Assembly (NCBI GenBank): GCA_964604825.1
Contig: CAZSAL010000053.1
Span: 1-17,546, forward strand
Direction: 5' to 3'
Length of the DNA: 17,546 bases
Source: CAZSAL01 sp964604825
Lineage (GTDB): Bacteria; Elusimicrobiota; Elusimicrobia; 2-01-FULL-59-12
Shown: positions 7,367-14,452 of the stretch, one piece after another
Layout of the letters: every line of letters begins with the position of its first letter
How positions within the stretch are numbered: the first letter of the stretch is position 1
Notes under the pieces: model-generated
Databases searched by the model: none
What the model saw: the letters and a program-made list of their open reading frames with translations, nothing else
Told to the model about the DNA's origin: nothing
Made by a program: the position numbers and the translations under genes

Positions 7367-7375
7367 CCATTGTTC
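7362..7375 (-). promoter_or_regulatory. Hairpin overlapping the glnA leader terminator (antiterminator candidate)
   Basis: The RNA GAAC-AATGGC-GTTC forms a hexaloop with A at position 1 and G at position 4, as in the ANTAR-binding consensus. Its 3' arm lies in the first bases of the terminator stem, so the two structures exclude each other. The permease leader has a matching element at 9862-9875 (11 of 14 bases identical). The stem is only 4 bp, and no matching upstream partner hairpin was found. Confidence 0.5.
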
Positions 7376-7426
7376 GTCGATTGCAATTGGGAATGAATCC
7401 TAATATGAGGGCGGCTTTCGAGATGA

Positions 7427-7456
7427 AAAATAGCATTCCCGAACCCGTCCTGTCAA
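7427..7456 (-). promoter_or_regulatory. Candidate sigma-70 promoter of glnA
   Basis: TTGACA (7456-7451), 18 bases, TATTTT (7432-7427) on the minus strand, starting 7 bases after the stop of the PII gene. Transcription would begin near 7420 and give a leader of about 125 nt that includes the terminator at 7366-7328. A sigma-54 GG/GC pattern with correct spacing was not seen. Confidence 0.6.
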
Positions 7457-7463
7457 CGTGCCT

Positions 7464-7841
7464 TCAAACAGCATCTCCTCCCCTTTCTCCCGTGCGGATG
7501 CGTATTACGTCCCGCAGCTCAGTTACGAAGATCTTTCCATCGCCCGGCTGGCCGGTCTGCGCCGCTTTTGAGACCGCCTGGATCGTCGGCTCCAAATCGG
7601 ATTCGGCAATCACAACTTCAACCCGCATTTTAGGAAGCAGTTCCAGCCTGAACGATCCACCGGCGCCGGTCTGACTGAGGCCCTTCTGGTTTCCGTGACC
7701 TTCCGCCTGGGATACGGTTAATCCGCTGTATCCCGCCGCAGTCAGGGCTTTTTTTACCGCATCGAGCTTACCCGGCTTAATGATGATTTCGAGCTTTACC
7801 GCTGTCGCAGCCTTAGACTTCGTCAGCAATGTTTCAGACAT
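7464..7841 (-). CDS. PII-like nitrogen regulatory protein lacking Tyr51
   Basis: PII proteins sense ATP/ADP and 2-oxoglutarate and bind targets through the T-loop. The start is the ATG at 7841, with AGGAG properly spaced, giving 125 residues; a further upstream ATG would add 15 unlikely residues and overlap the permease stop. Core motifs are IIIKPGKLDAV (19-29), GHGNQKG (48-54), GDGKIFV (100-106) and RIRTGERG (114-121). The T-loop reads LSQTGAGGSFRLE and has the E. coli length, but Gly59 stands where GlnB has the uridylylated Tyr51. A basic, Ala/Lys-rich N-terminal extension of about 14 residues precedes the fold. It starts 34 bases after the permease-PII gene and is probably cotranscribed. 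Likely partners are that fused domain, the permease or GlnA. Confidence 0.9.
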   Translation of the reverse strand: MSETLLTKSKAATAVKLEIIIKPGKLDAVKKALTAAGYSGLTVSQAEGHGNQKGLSQTGAGGSFRLELLPKMRVEVVIAESDLEPTIQAVSKAAQTGQPGDGKIFVTELRDVIRIRTGERGGDAV

Positions 7842-7875
7842 AGTATTCTCCTGTATTTTATTTTCAGAATTTCTT

Positions 7876-9774
7876 CTATATGGCAAAAACGCCCTTTTCT
7901 CCTGTGCGGACCCTCATAGTGCTGGCGGCGTCGAAAACGACGATCTTGCCGTCACCGACGGATCCTGTTCGCACCGCATTTGCGATTACGTCCATGGTCC
8001 GGTTAACATCCCAGTCCCGCACAAGGATCTCCATTTTCAACTTGGGCAGAAAACGGATAGTGTCATCCGTAACAGCGCCGTCGCCATCCGTTTCCCCCCT
8101 TTGTCTGCCAAACCCCCGGACATCCATGACGGTCATGCCCATGACAAGGTTTGCCTGCTTCAGCGCAGAGGTGACCTCTCCAAGTTGTTCCGGTCTGATT
8201 ACGCACGTGACCATCCGGACGCTGTAAGTCTTGCTTACTGTTGTCAGGACTACATAAAGAATGCTGACAGCAGCCCATCCGCCGGCAATCCAGAAGCAGA
8301 TATGCGCTTCCGCCTGCGAATCCGCATTGCCGATGATGTACAGGTAAACAATAGCGCCCGCCATAATTACGTTGGTGATCACGCCAAGCACCGGGATGAT
8401 TCCGTGCTTCAGGATATTGAAATCCTTCCGGCCTTTAAACGCGATAACAGTCCAGACGCAGGTGAGTCCATAAAGGATAAAGGTTCCCAGGTTGGAAGCC
8501 AGGGTTATTCCTGTTAATCCCACGACAGACCGCACACCGATCGCCGCGATGACGGAAGAAACGGCAACCAGTGTCCACATGGCCATATGCGGCGTGCTGA
8601 ATTTTCCATGCATGAAACCGAGCATGTCCGGTAGTTCCCTGTCTTCAGCCATGCCGCAGGTGACCCGGATAGCCGTATTCATGCAGCTCAGCGTCGTACC
8701 TACAATGGCGATGGCGACGGTAACGGCCATCGTAATCATCAGGCCAAACCCTACGCCATTAAGGAGACTGTCGCCAATCAGCTTTGACATGTCGCCGATC
8801 GGGGCGCTGGAGGCGGCCGCAGCAGCCATTCCGCTTACCGTGGTAGTCGCTGCTCCGGCAGTTGCGGCAACTGTCAGCTTGTCGCTGATCATAAGACCCG
8901 CGGCGAAATATTCCAGGAGATAGGCAATCAACCCCTGAATTACCAGAGACAAGATGATTGCTTTGGGGATCGTAGTCTCCGGATTTTTGGTTTCAGCCGC
9001 AAGCGAGGTGCAGCTTTCAAAGCCGACCAGAATCAATATCGCTATAGTGGACTGAACAAGCACGCCCTGAAGCGAATGGAACTTAAGAACATCCATCGCC
9101 CCGCTGAAAGCCCACTGGCTGGCATGTTGTGGATTGGCCAGACGGTAATAAATCGCCAGACCGCTGAAAACCACCAGAGTTGTCAGCTGGATTACGTTAA
9201 TCCAGAGCGATGTTTTGGTCGAACCAGTCACTCCACGATAACCTATGTAACCGGTTACGAACGCAAACGCGATCCCGATCAGTGTCAGTTCCGTGTTTGA
9301 CAGGCTTTTGCCTGTGAAGGCGTTGTAGATATAGCCAATCATCGTTGCCATCATGGCGACCATAATGCCGGGGTACACCCAATAGAACAGGTGCGCAGCC
9401 CAACCTGTGGCCAGCTTAGCGAAACGAGCCAGAGATGCAGGCGTCGAATGCTTTTCGCCTCGGCTGTCCAGAAACGCTTTTTCTGCGAAGTAAACACAGC
9501 TAGCAAAACCAGCCTCAGGGTAGATCTTTGCAAGCTGAGAGTAAGACAACGCTGTAAGGAAGCATACGCCCAATGCCACCAGGATTCCGCTCCATATATC
9601 GCTGGCTACGGAAGCTCCGTTTGGCGCGGTAGCCGCAGCCTGGAGCTGATAAGTTATCCACAGAAAAGCCCCAGGCGCTATAAGGGCCATTGCATTGACA
9701 GTCGCCCCCAAAAGCCCCAGGGTTGGGACAATTCTTGGTTTTAAAACAGCTTCTACTTCGCTTGATTTAGCCAT
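7876..9774 (-). CDS. APC-superfamily amino acid permease fused to a C-terminal PII domain
   Basis: The first 510 or so residues form an APC permease with about 12 membrane helices. TM1 has GATVNAMALIAPGAF, and a cytoplasmic loop has GFESCTSLAAETKNP and TIPKAI, the family signature. Residues from about 521 to 632 are a full PII domain of normal length: VIRPEQLGEV, GFGRQRG, FLPKLKMEI, GDGKIVVFDA (607-616) and RVRTGEKG (621-628). The T-loop is ETDGDGAVTDDTIR, without Tyr51. A built-in PII would gate transport by energy and 2-oxoglutarate state; that is inference. Substrate is not predictable, but the location next to PII and glnA favours an amino acid or other nitrogen compound. I chose the second ATG (9774) because the AAGGAG is 7 bases from it and only 1 base from the ATG at 9780. 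Confidence 0.92.
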   Translation of the reverse strand: MAKSSEVEAVLKPRIVPTLGLLGATVNAMALIAPGAFLWITYQLQAAATAPNGASVASDIWSGILVALGVCFLTALSYSQLAKIYPEAGFASCVYFAEKAFLDSRGEKHSTPASLARFAKLATGWAAHLFYWVYPGIMVAMMATMIGYIYNAFTGKSLSNTELTLIGIAFAFVTGYIGYRGVTGSTKTSLWINVIQLTTLVVFSGLAIYYRLANPQHASQWAFSGAMDVLKFHSLQGVLVQSTIAILILVGFESCTSLAAETKNPETTIPKAIILSLVIQGLIAYLLEYFAAGLMISDKLTVAATAGAATTTVSGMAAAAASSAPIGDMSKLIGDSLLNGVGFGLMITMAVTVAIAIVGTTLSCMNTAIRVTCGMAEDRELPDMLGFMHGKFSTPHMAMWTLVAVSSVIAAIGVRSVVGLTGITLASNLGTFILYGLTCVWTVIAFKGRKDFNILKHGIIPVLGVITNVIMAGAIVYLYIIGNADSQAEAHICFWIAGGWAAVSILYVVLTTVSKTYSVRMVTCVIRPEQLGEVTSALKQANLVMGMTVMDVRGFGRQRGETDGDGAVTDDTIRFLPKLKMEILVRDWDVNRTMDVIANAVRTGSVGDGKIVVFDAASTMRVRTGEKGVFAI

Positions 9775-9781
9775 TTTCATT

Positions 9782-9787
9782 CTCCTT
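9782..9787 (-). promoter_or_regulatory. Ribosome binding site that decides the permease start
   Basis: AAGGAG on the minus strand at 9787-9782. It is 1 base from the ATG at 9780 and 7 bases from the ATG at 9774, so the latter is the likely initiator. Confidence 0.75.
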
Positions 9788-9823
9788 GATTTCTTATTTC
9801 CCCTTTAAAATTCAATCAGAAAC

Positions 9824-9870
9824 AAAAAAAAAGGCGTTCTCCAATCCATCACAGGATTTGAGAACGCCTT
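9824..9870 (-). terminator. Terminator 2 of the permease-PII leader
   Basis: Stem 9870-9854 with 9847-9831 pairs 16 of 17 positions (AAGGCGTTCTC...GAGAACGCCTT) around a 6-base loop and is followed by nine T residues (minus strand). It is one of the strongest intrinsic terminators in the window, yet it lies before the coding region, so expression needs readthrough. Confidence 0.9.
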
Positions 9871-9875
9871 CGTTC
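9862..9875 (-). promoter_or_regulatory. Hairpin overlapping terminator 2 (antiterminator candidate)
   Basis: The RNA GAACGAAGGCGTTC folds as GAAC-GAAGGC-GTTC or as a 5-bp stem with an AAGG loop. Seven of its bases are the 5' arm of terminator 2. It matches the glnA leader element at 7362-7375 in 11 of 14 positions. Loop position 4 is G as in ANTAR sites, but position 1 is G, not A. Confidence 0.5.
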
Positions 9876-9911
9876 AGAGGCTTGCCGTCAAGGCGCGCCT
9901 GAATACCTATT

Positions 9912-9950
9912 TAAAAAGAAAAAGCCTTGGCTTCCACATCAAACCAAGGC
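9912..9950 (-). terminator. Terminator 1 of the permease-PII leader
   Basis: GCCTTGGTTT (9950-9941) pairs with AAGCCAAGGC (9933-9924) with one G-U pair and a 7-base loop, then TTTTTCTTTTT (minus strand). It would release an RNA of about 85 nt. Confidence 0.82.
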
Positions 9951-9959
9951 CGCTTCGCC
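9948..9959 (-). promoter_or_regulatory. Small hairpin overlapping terminator 1
   Basis: GGC-GAAGCG-GCC in the RNA has a hexaloop with G at position 4, and its 3' arm is the first three bases of the terminator 1 stem. With only 3 bp it is weak alone. It is in the right place to be the second hairpin of an ANTAR-type pair with 9976-9993. Confidence 0.35.
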
Positions 9960-9975
9960 ATCTTCCAAAATGACC

Positions 9976-9993
9976 CCGTCCTTCCTTGGACGG
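9976..9993 (-). promoter_or_regulatory. First leader hairpin with AAGGAA hexaloop
   Basis: CCGTCC-AAGGAA-GGACGG, a perfect 6-bp stem a few bases after the predicted transcription start. The six-base loop has A at position 1 and G at position 4, as in known ANTAR RNA sites. Confidence 0.6.
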
Positions 9994-10002
9994 TACTTAA
10001 TT

Positions 10003-10031
10003 AGTATAACACGAATTCAAAAATTTGTCAA
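10003..10031 (-). promoter_or_regulatory. Near-consensus sigma-70 promoter of the permease-PII operon
   Basis: TTGACA (10031-10026), exactly 17 bases, TATACT (10008-10003) on the minus strand. Start expected near 9997. It begins 18 bases after the stop of the upstream permease gene, with no terminator between, so readthrough from the upstream operon would also meet the two leader terminators. Confidence 0.88.
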
Positions 10032-10048
10032 GGGGACCGAATAAATTT

Positions 10049-12067
10049 TTACAACAAATCTTCCTTATATTCTGATGTGTCCCATACGATGCGTATTCGC
10101 AAAGGATGGCCATCACGCGGACGCACCGCACCCCAGGCTATGGCTATCTTTTCCATTTGGATTTCCGGCGGATATTTCTCGGATTTCCCAACAATCAGCT
10201 CCTGAGCTCTCATATCGTAAGCTACTCTGGCCATAGCATAGAAAGGATCATTTGAAGGAACCAGCATAGGAACTACGGTGCGGCCTACTTTTTCCGCAAC
10301 AGCTATGATTTGCGTAAAAAGTAGGTCCTCATCGGGCGTGGATTCAGTCAAATTTCCTTCCAGTTGAAGACCTTTTGCCACTTTTGAGCACATCACAAGA
10401 ACATCTGTAGATTCGGGATCGACTTCGTGCAATAGCTTTTTCAGATGAATCAGGTTATGCGGATCGCGGACGGCAACAAGTTCTCGTTTCTGCTTTGTAA
10501 CACTGCAATCTTCCGCGGTCAGAACATCGACTCTTCTTAGATTAACCTTGTCGATATGACCGTCATGCCTGACCAGATGTCGTTCATTCGCTTTGCGGAT
10601 GTTGATCTTTTCAGAGATTTCAAAAACAATAAAGAAGACGAGCGTAAACAATGCCCCGGAAATAGTTGCTACCCGCTTGGTAAGCAGATTTACGCAGGCC
10701 GTTACAAAAAGAACCAGGAAAATGAAGGTGAGACCGAACGGTAATTCAATTCCGGCGATCGTCAGATTTCCCGGCACCTTCCATTCGCGGTGCGTCTTGT
10801 CTCTGTAGCGAAGAACTAAAACGGCCAGGGCTTTAAAGACAAAACTCCAAATTACACCGAAAGCGTAAGCTTCGCCAAGAAGATAAATATCACCTCTGCA
10901 AAGGACTATTGTCAAAATCTGCAGGCCGACGGTAAGATTGATCAGCCTGTAGGTTGTTCCATACTTCCGGTGCGGAACACGCAGCCAGTCGGTCAATACG
11001 CCATCCTCTCCAACACGATTCAATACTCCGTTTGAACCGACAATGGCAGTATTGACTGCTCCCGATAGGATCAAAAATCCGACTATTACCACAAAACCCT
11101 GAAAAATGAGCCGTGCCGCCAGCGGTCCGGAAAGGTACATCGTCAGGCCGCTTATCAGGTTGTCCGAGTAACGACCGATGCGCACCGCATCAGGGATGAT
11201 CATGACGGCGAAAAAACTGACGAGCGAAGTCAGAAGCATGCTGTAAAGGAAAATAACGAATCCGGTCTTCTCCAGATTTTTAAGCTTGGGCGCCTCGATT
11301 TCCCGGTAAACCTGGGCAAGAGACTCCTCCCCGCTCATTGCCAGAAGCGTATGTCCAAACGCCATGACAATACCGATAAAACCTAAGGGCCGGACAGAGT
11401 TACGGAACCCATAAAGCCATCCCCAGGCATCGCTGCTGAAATGCGGGATAAACGGCGGCAATGTAAAACCTTTTTTGATCAAGGTATAAACGCTCCAGGC
11501 TATCATGATGGCTGCCATCACTGTAGTGATGACCATGATTTTTAGCGCCTTATCGCTCGATTCCTCCACCCCCTTGATGTTCTGCCACCAGAAATAAAGG
11601 GTCACACCTATGGCAAAGAGCACCGCGAACAGGTTGGGCTGCAGATGCCAATGGACATGTGCGCGTGGAAGTATCGTATTCAAGAGGCCAACAAGATATT
11701 GGCCTGCAGAAACTGCGCTGATCGGTCCGGTGAGAACATAATCGAACATCAGTGCGGAAACGGACAGTTTCGCGAGCGTGCCACCCATCGCTTCTTTGAC
11801 TACCTTGTAAACACCCCCGCGGACGAACATGCTGCAAGACTCTATATAGAGCGCGCGCACGGTATAAGAAAAAAGCATCACGCCAAGGATAAACCAGGGA
11901 GCCGCCTTTCCTATGGCATGTTCCGCAATCCCACCGATATAGTAGGAGGTGGAAGCAAGGTCGCAAAGCACAATAGCCGAAGCCCGCCAGAAGCTTATAA
12001 AGCTCAGCATAGCGGTTGTCACCACAATTACATTTCGTGCGGTTTTTACAGAAGTCTGGTTTGGCAT
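10049..12067 (-). CDS. APC-superfamily permease with C-terminal USP-like domain
   Basis: A 672-residue membrane transporter. Residues 1-490 hold about 12 hydrophobic helices of APC type (VRALYIESCSMFVRGGVYK; FGHTLLAMSGEESLAQVYREI in the middle loop; GAVNTAIVGSNGVLNR). From about 515 to the end lies a soluble alpha/beta domain of universal-stress-protein type (RELVAVRDPHNLIHLKKLL, TDVLVMCSKVA, AQELIVGKS). USP domains on transporters often bind nucleotides and modulate activity. The start codon is 3 bases after the EIIA gene stop, so the EIIA protein is a natural candidate regulator, in line with EIIA(Ntr) control of potassium transport in enterobacteria. The substrate is unknown; amino acid or cation are both possible. 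Confidence 0.85.
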   Translation of the reverse strand: MPNQTSVKTARNVIVVTTAMLSFISFWRASAIVLCDLASTSYYIGGIAEHAIGKAAPWFILGVMLFSYTVRALYIESCSMFVRGGVYKVVKEAMGGTLAKLSVSALMFDYVLTGPISAVSAGQYLVGLLNTILPRAHVHWHLQPNLFAVLFAIGVTLYFWWQNIKGVEESSDKALKIMVITTVMAAIMIAWSVYTLIKKGFTLPPFIPHFSSDAWGWLYGFRNSVRPLGFIGIVMAFGHTLLAMSGEESLAQVYREIEAPKLKNLEKTGFVIFLYSMLLTSLVSFFAVMIIPDAVRIGRYSDNLISGLTMYLSGPLAARLIFQGFVVIVGFLILSGAVNTAIVGSNGVLNRVGEDGVLTDWLRVPHRKYGTTYRLINLTVGLQILTIVLCRGDIYLLGEAYAFGVIWSFVFKALAVLVLRYRDKTHREWKVPGNLTIAGIELPFGLTFIFLVLFVTACVNLLTKRVATISGALFTLVFFIVFEISEKINIRKANERHLVRHDGHIDKVNLRRVDVLTAEDCSVTKQKRELVAVRDPHNLIHLKKLLHEVDPESTDVLVMCSKVAKGLQLEGNLTESTPDEDLLFTQIIAVAEKVGRTVVPMLVPSNDPFYAMARVAYDMRAQELIVGKSEKYPPEIQMEKIAIAWGAVRPRDGHPLRIRIVWDTSEYKEDLL

Positions 12068-12070
12068 GCC

Positions 12071-12592
12071 TTACAGGCCCGCTTCGACATCCTTGATTTT
12101 TTTAAGAACGTCAGATGGGGTGGCCAACAGGAAGAGAGAATCGATTAATCCTTCTATTTGAAACAGGGAAGATACCCCGGCAAGGAAAGCCAGGTGCTCG
12201 CGCATGTTCTCAGAAGGGCCCAGGAAAAGGATGAAGATTCTAACTGGACCACTGGGGGAACTCGGGTCCTCAACTCCCGATGGGCACAACCCTATGGCAG
12301 CCCGGATTTTCGTAATTCCTGGGATCCTTGCGTGGGGAAGCGCGATCCCGGGAGCAATAACTGTTGTTCCGGCTTCCTCTCGGGCCATGATAGCCTGCAT
12401 AACAGAAGAAGGGTCAGGCAGATTCAATAAGCTGATTAACTGTCCAAACACCTGCTGCTTTGACGGTCCGGCCGGGAAAAATGAAATGTTCTTTTCAGAC
12501 AAGAAATCAGAAACTTTAAGGACCTTGGCTGGCGCAGCCGAAGCTTTCTCTTCAACGACAGGCTTTCTCTTGAAAATATCCCATAAACCCAT
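12071..12592 (-). CDS. EIIA(Ntr)/fructose-type PTS phosphocarrier
   Basis: A PTS EIIA type-2 domain of about 145 residues after a 28-residue leader MGLWDIFKRKPVVEEK... of low complexity. The phosphoacceptor is His87 in GIALPHAR (82-89), preceded by REEAGTTVIAP, which matches the EIIA(Ntr) pattern. No sugar permease parts are nearby, so a regulatory role is more likely than sugar uptake. It sits between the PHP gene (its ATG is one base past that stop, with AAGGTG as Shine-Dalgarno inside the PHP gene) and the APC-USP permease (3 bases away). Residues after 150 are hydrophobic and helical, as in the family. Confidence 0.88.
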   Translation of the reverse strand: MGLWDIFKRKPVVEEKASAAPAKVLKVSDFLSEKNISFFPAGPSKQQVFGQLISLLNLPDPSSVMQAIMAREEAGTTVIAPGIALPHARIPGITKIRAAIGLCPSGVEDPSSPSGPVRIFILFLGPSENMREHLAFLAGVSSLFQIEGLIDSLFLLATPSDVLKKIKDVEAGL

Positions 12593-12593
12593 A

Positions 12594-13808
12594 TTAAATC
12601 ACCTTCTTCTTTCTATTTGAGAAACACATCACAATAGTCCAAAAACCCCAGATCCATAAAACCCATGAAACTGCCTGCGCAGGCTGCAGCAGCCGCACAT
12701 ATATAACCAGAGCTCCCAAAGGCGCGGCAACGTATTGCCAGCGCGTTTGCGGTTCGTAACGCACCCTTTCCAGAACCTGCACGGCGTCGGGACCGCGATC
12801 TTTGAGGGTTTTAATGACGACCGGCTCGATTTGCTCCGGAGATAACTGCCGCCATCCCGGAAGCGCCATTGCGTTCCATGCCGCAGTAGCGTACCCGTAA
12901 CCGTGGTTATCGGATATCCCTGTCATACAAAGATGATGGGTACGGCAAAGATCGACTATGCGCCTGCGATACTCCAAAGGAAAATCCAGAGCCTTCGGCG
13001 CGCTGTTGATGATTTCAAAACCGTCCATACCCCATGCTGCGAAGTCATCAATGGTACCCAGCCGGGAACCATCCCAGTGATAAAACCAATACTCGGGCAG
13101 GGAAGCTATCACTGGCAGCCCTTTTTCATGCATATCCCTTATAAACGATGGAATTTTTGAAGCGTCAGAGTCATACAGACGATTGTCAATCTTATCGCCA
13201 TTGCCAAGGATTACAAGATGTGTTTTAAAAAGGCTTACTTCTTCTCCCTGCAGAGAACGATAACCGTTATCCTTCCATTCCGTCTCGGATAAGGCTTTGG
13301 CCTGCTGCGCGGCTTCCACCCTGTTATGGTCAGTGATGAATGCAGCGTCGTATCCCTGCGCCATATGCCACTGCATGTTTTTCAGCGGAGTAAAGTTTTT
13401 ACGGCCGTCGTGCGAATACTGCGAATGAGAATGGAAATCAATGAGCAGTACGTCAGGATCCCGGGTAACCAGGCGTCCCATGGGACGAGGCACAAGCGCG
13501 CCCCATGCGATAAAAGCGATAAAACCGGCCGCGCCTAACCAGGCTTTGCGCCGCAGGCAGACAAGACTGAGGATGAAGGCATATGCGACCAGCACGAAGT
13601 CTTCTTTCATGCTGAAGTTTGTCACCAGATCCGCCAGCCCCATGAAAGGAGAAAAAACAATATGCCAGAAAGGATAATGCAGCCGGAAGGCGGGCGCCCA
13701 CGCCAGTGTAGCAGCGTCGCGAACGGGTGAAGGCATAGGGAATCCGAGCCCTATCAGAATCAAGCCCGTAAGGAACATCGGTGTGCGCCAGCTTTTGAAT
13801 TTAATCAT
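12594..13808 (-). CDS. Membrane-anchored PHP-domain phosphoesterase
   Basis: 404 residues. Three or four hydrophobic segments (about 11-24, 46-63, 70-86, 88-106) precede a PHP metal-dependent phosphoesterase domain at about 120-330. Metal ligands visible are His126 and His128 (DFHSHSQYSHDG), Asp160-His161 (ITDHNRVE), Glu189/Glu190 (QGEEVS), His197 (KTHLVILG) and Asp/His in GISDNHGYGYA. One or two helices follow near the C-terminus (about 350-395), then a basic tail. The ATG overlaps the DedA stop as ATGA, so translation is coupled. Substrate unknown; nucleotide or sugar phosphates are family precedents. Which side of the membrane the domain faces is not settled by the sequence. Confidence 0.82.
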   Translation of the reverse strand: MIKFKSWRTPMFLTGLILIGLGFPMPSPVRDAATLAWAPAFRLHYPFWHIVFSPFMGLADLVTNFSMKEDFVLVAYAFILSLVCLRRKAWLGAAGFIAFIAWGALVPRPMGRLVTRDPDVLLIDFHSHSQYSHDGRKNFTPLKNMQWHMAQGYDAAFITDHNRVEAAQQAKALSETEWKDNGYRSLQGEEVSLFKTHLVILGNGDKIDNRLYDSDASKIPSFIRDMHEKGLPVIASLPEYWFYHWDGSRLGTIDDFAAWGMDGFEIINSAPKALDFPLEYRRRIVDLCRTHHLCMTGISDNHGYGYATAAWNAMALPGWRQLSPEQIEPVVIKTLKDRGPDAVQVLERVRYEPQTRWQYVAAPLGALVIYVRLLQPAQAVSWVLWIWGFWTIVMCFSNRKKKVI

Positions 13809-14443
13809 TTTACTAATTCTCCCTTGGAACTCCTCCGCGATTTAACAAATTCAATAAATGCAGGCAGAACCGAAAGAAAAATAATAATAAATATCAGTTC
13901 ATGTATATGCTTGTCGATATGCGGCACAGAGCGTCCAAGATAAAATCCAACCATAATCATGGAAAAAACCCAGGCGACAACTCCGCAAGAGTCAAACAAC
14001 AAAAACTTCCGATATGTCATGTCTCCGACGCCGGCCACTACCGGAGCAAAGGTGCGGACTATAGGAACGAACTTGGCGATAATAACCGTCTTTGCTCCGT
14101 ATTTCTCATAGAAATGCCTGGTACGTATAAGATGATCCTTTTGAAACAACAGCGATTTCTCACGGATAAATATCTTCGGCCCCAGCTTTCGCCCTACGAA
14201 ATAATTCAAAGAATCGCCAAGAGCCGCCGCCAGAAGCAATTCAGCGATAAGCTGGACAATACCGAGTTTCCCCGCTGCCGCGAACAGGCCTGCCGTCACA
14301 AGAAGCGAATCGCCTGGCAGGAAGAATCCAGCCATTAATCCGGTTTCCGAAAAAACTATGGTGATCAGTACCAGATGTCCGCCCCAGCGGATAAGTTCGT
14401 CAAAATGATAAAGCCGCTGGAAAAATTCAACCAATGTATGCAT
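13805..14443 (-). CDS. DedA/VTT-domain membrane protein
   Basis: 212 residues, normal DedA length. It has the family features: FSETGLMAGFFLPGDSLL (acidic residue plus GxxxPGD) at about 33-50, and FVPIVRTFAPVVAGVGDM with the conserved Arg at about 127-146. Four or five hydrophobic segments and a basic C-terminus. DedA proteins act in undecaprenyl-phosphate or phospholipid flipping and membrane homeostasis. It starts 9 bases after the ANTAR gene and overlaps the PHP gene by 4 bases. Confidence 0.9.
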   Translation of the reverse strand: MHTLVEFFQRLYHFDELIRWGGHLVLITIVFSETGLMAGFFLPGDSLLVTAGLFAAAGKLGIVQLIAELLLAAALGDSLNYFVGRKLGPKIFIREKSLLFQKDHLIRTRHFYEKYGAKTVIIAKFVPIVRTFAPVVAGVGDMTYRKFLLFDSCGVVAWVFSMIMVGFYLGRSVPHIDKHIHELIFIIIFLSVLPAFIEFVKSRRSSKGELVK

Positions 14444-14452
14444 TCAGGTTTT

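Larger units (their letters stand above)
9824..9997 (-). ncRNA. Structured leader of the permease-PII operon with two terminators
   Basis: From the predicted start near 9997 to the second T-run, the minus-strand RNA carries in order: hairpin CCGTCC-AAGGAA-GGACGG, a small GGC-GAAGCG-GCC hairpin, terminator 1, a GGC/GCC hairpin region (9877-9897), the GAAC/GTTC hairpin, and terminator 2. CGCCTT (9897-9892) can also pair with AAGGCG (9871-9866), which would block terminator 2. I could not match it to a riboswitch class I know. The longest gene-free stretch in the window (9775-10048) is fully accounted for by this leader and its promoter. Confidence 0.7.

Noticed and set aside
7427..7466. Sigma-54 promoter for glnA
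   Set aside because: GGCAC occurs but no GC dinucleotide follows at the required spacing; TTGACA-18-TATTTT explains the site better.
7780..8517. Plus-strand frame of 245 codons opposite the PII and permease genes
   Set aside because: It runs antisense across two real genes and their gap; its residues show no coherent domain.
9824..9997. A known riboswitch class (glutamine, c-di-GMP-I, glycine, fluoride)
   Set aside because: I compared remembered core motifs and found only short chance likenesses; no class fits the full order of helices. An Infernal scan would settle it.
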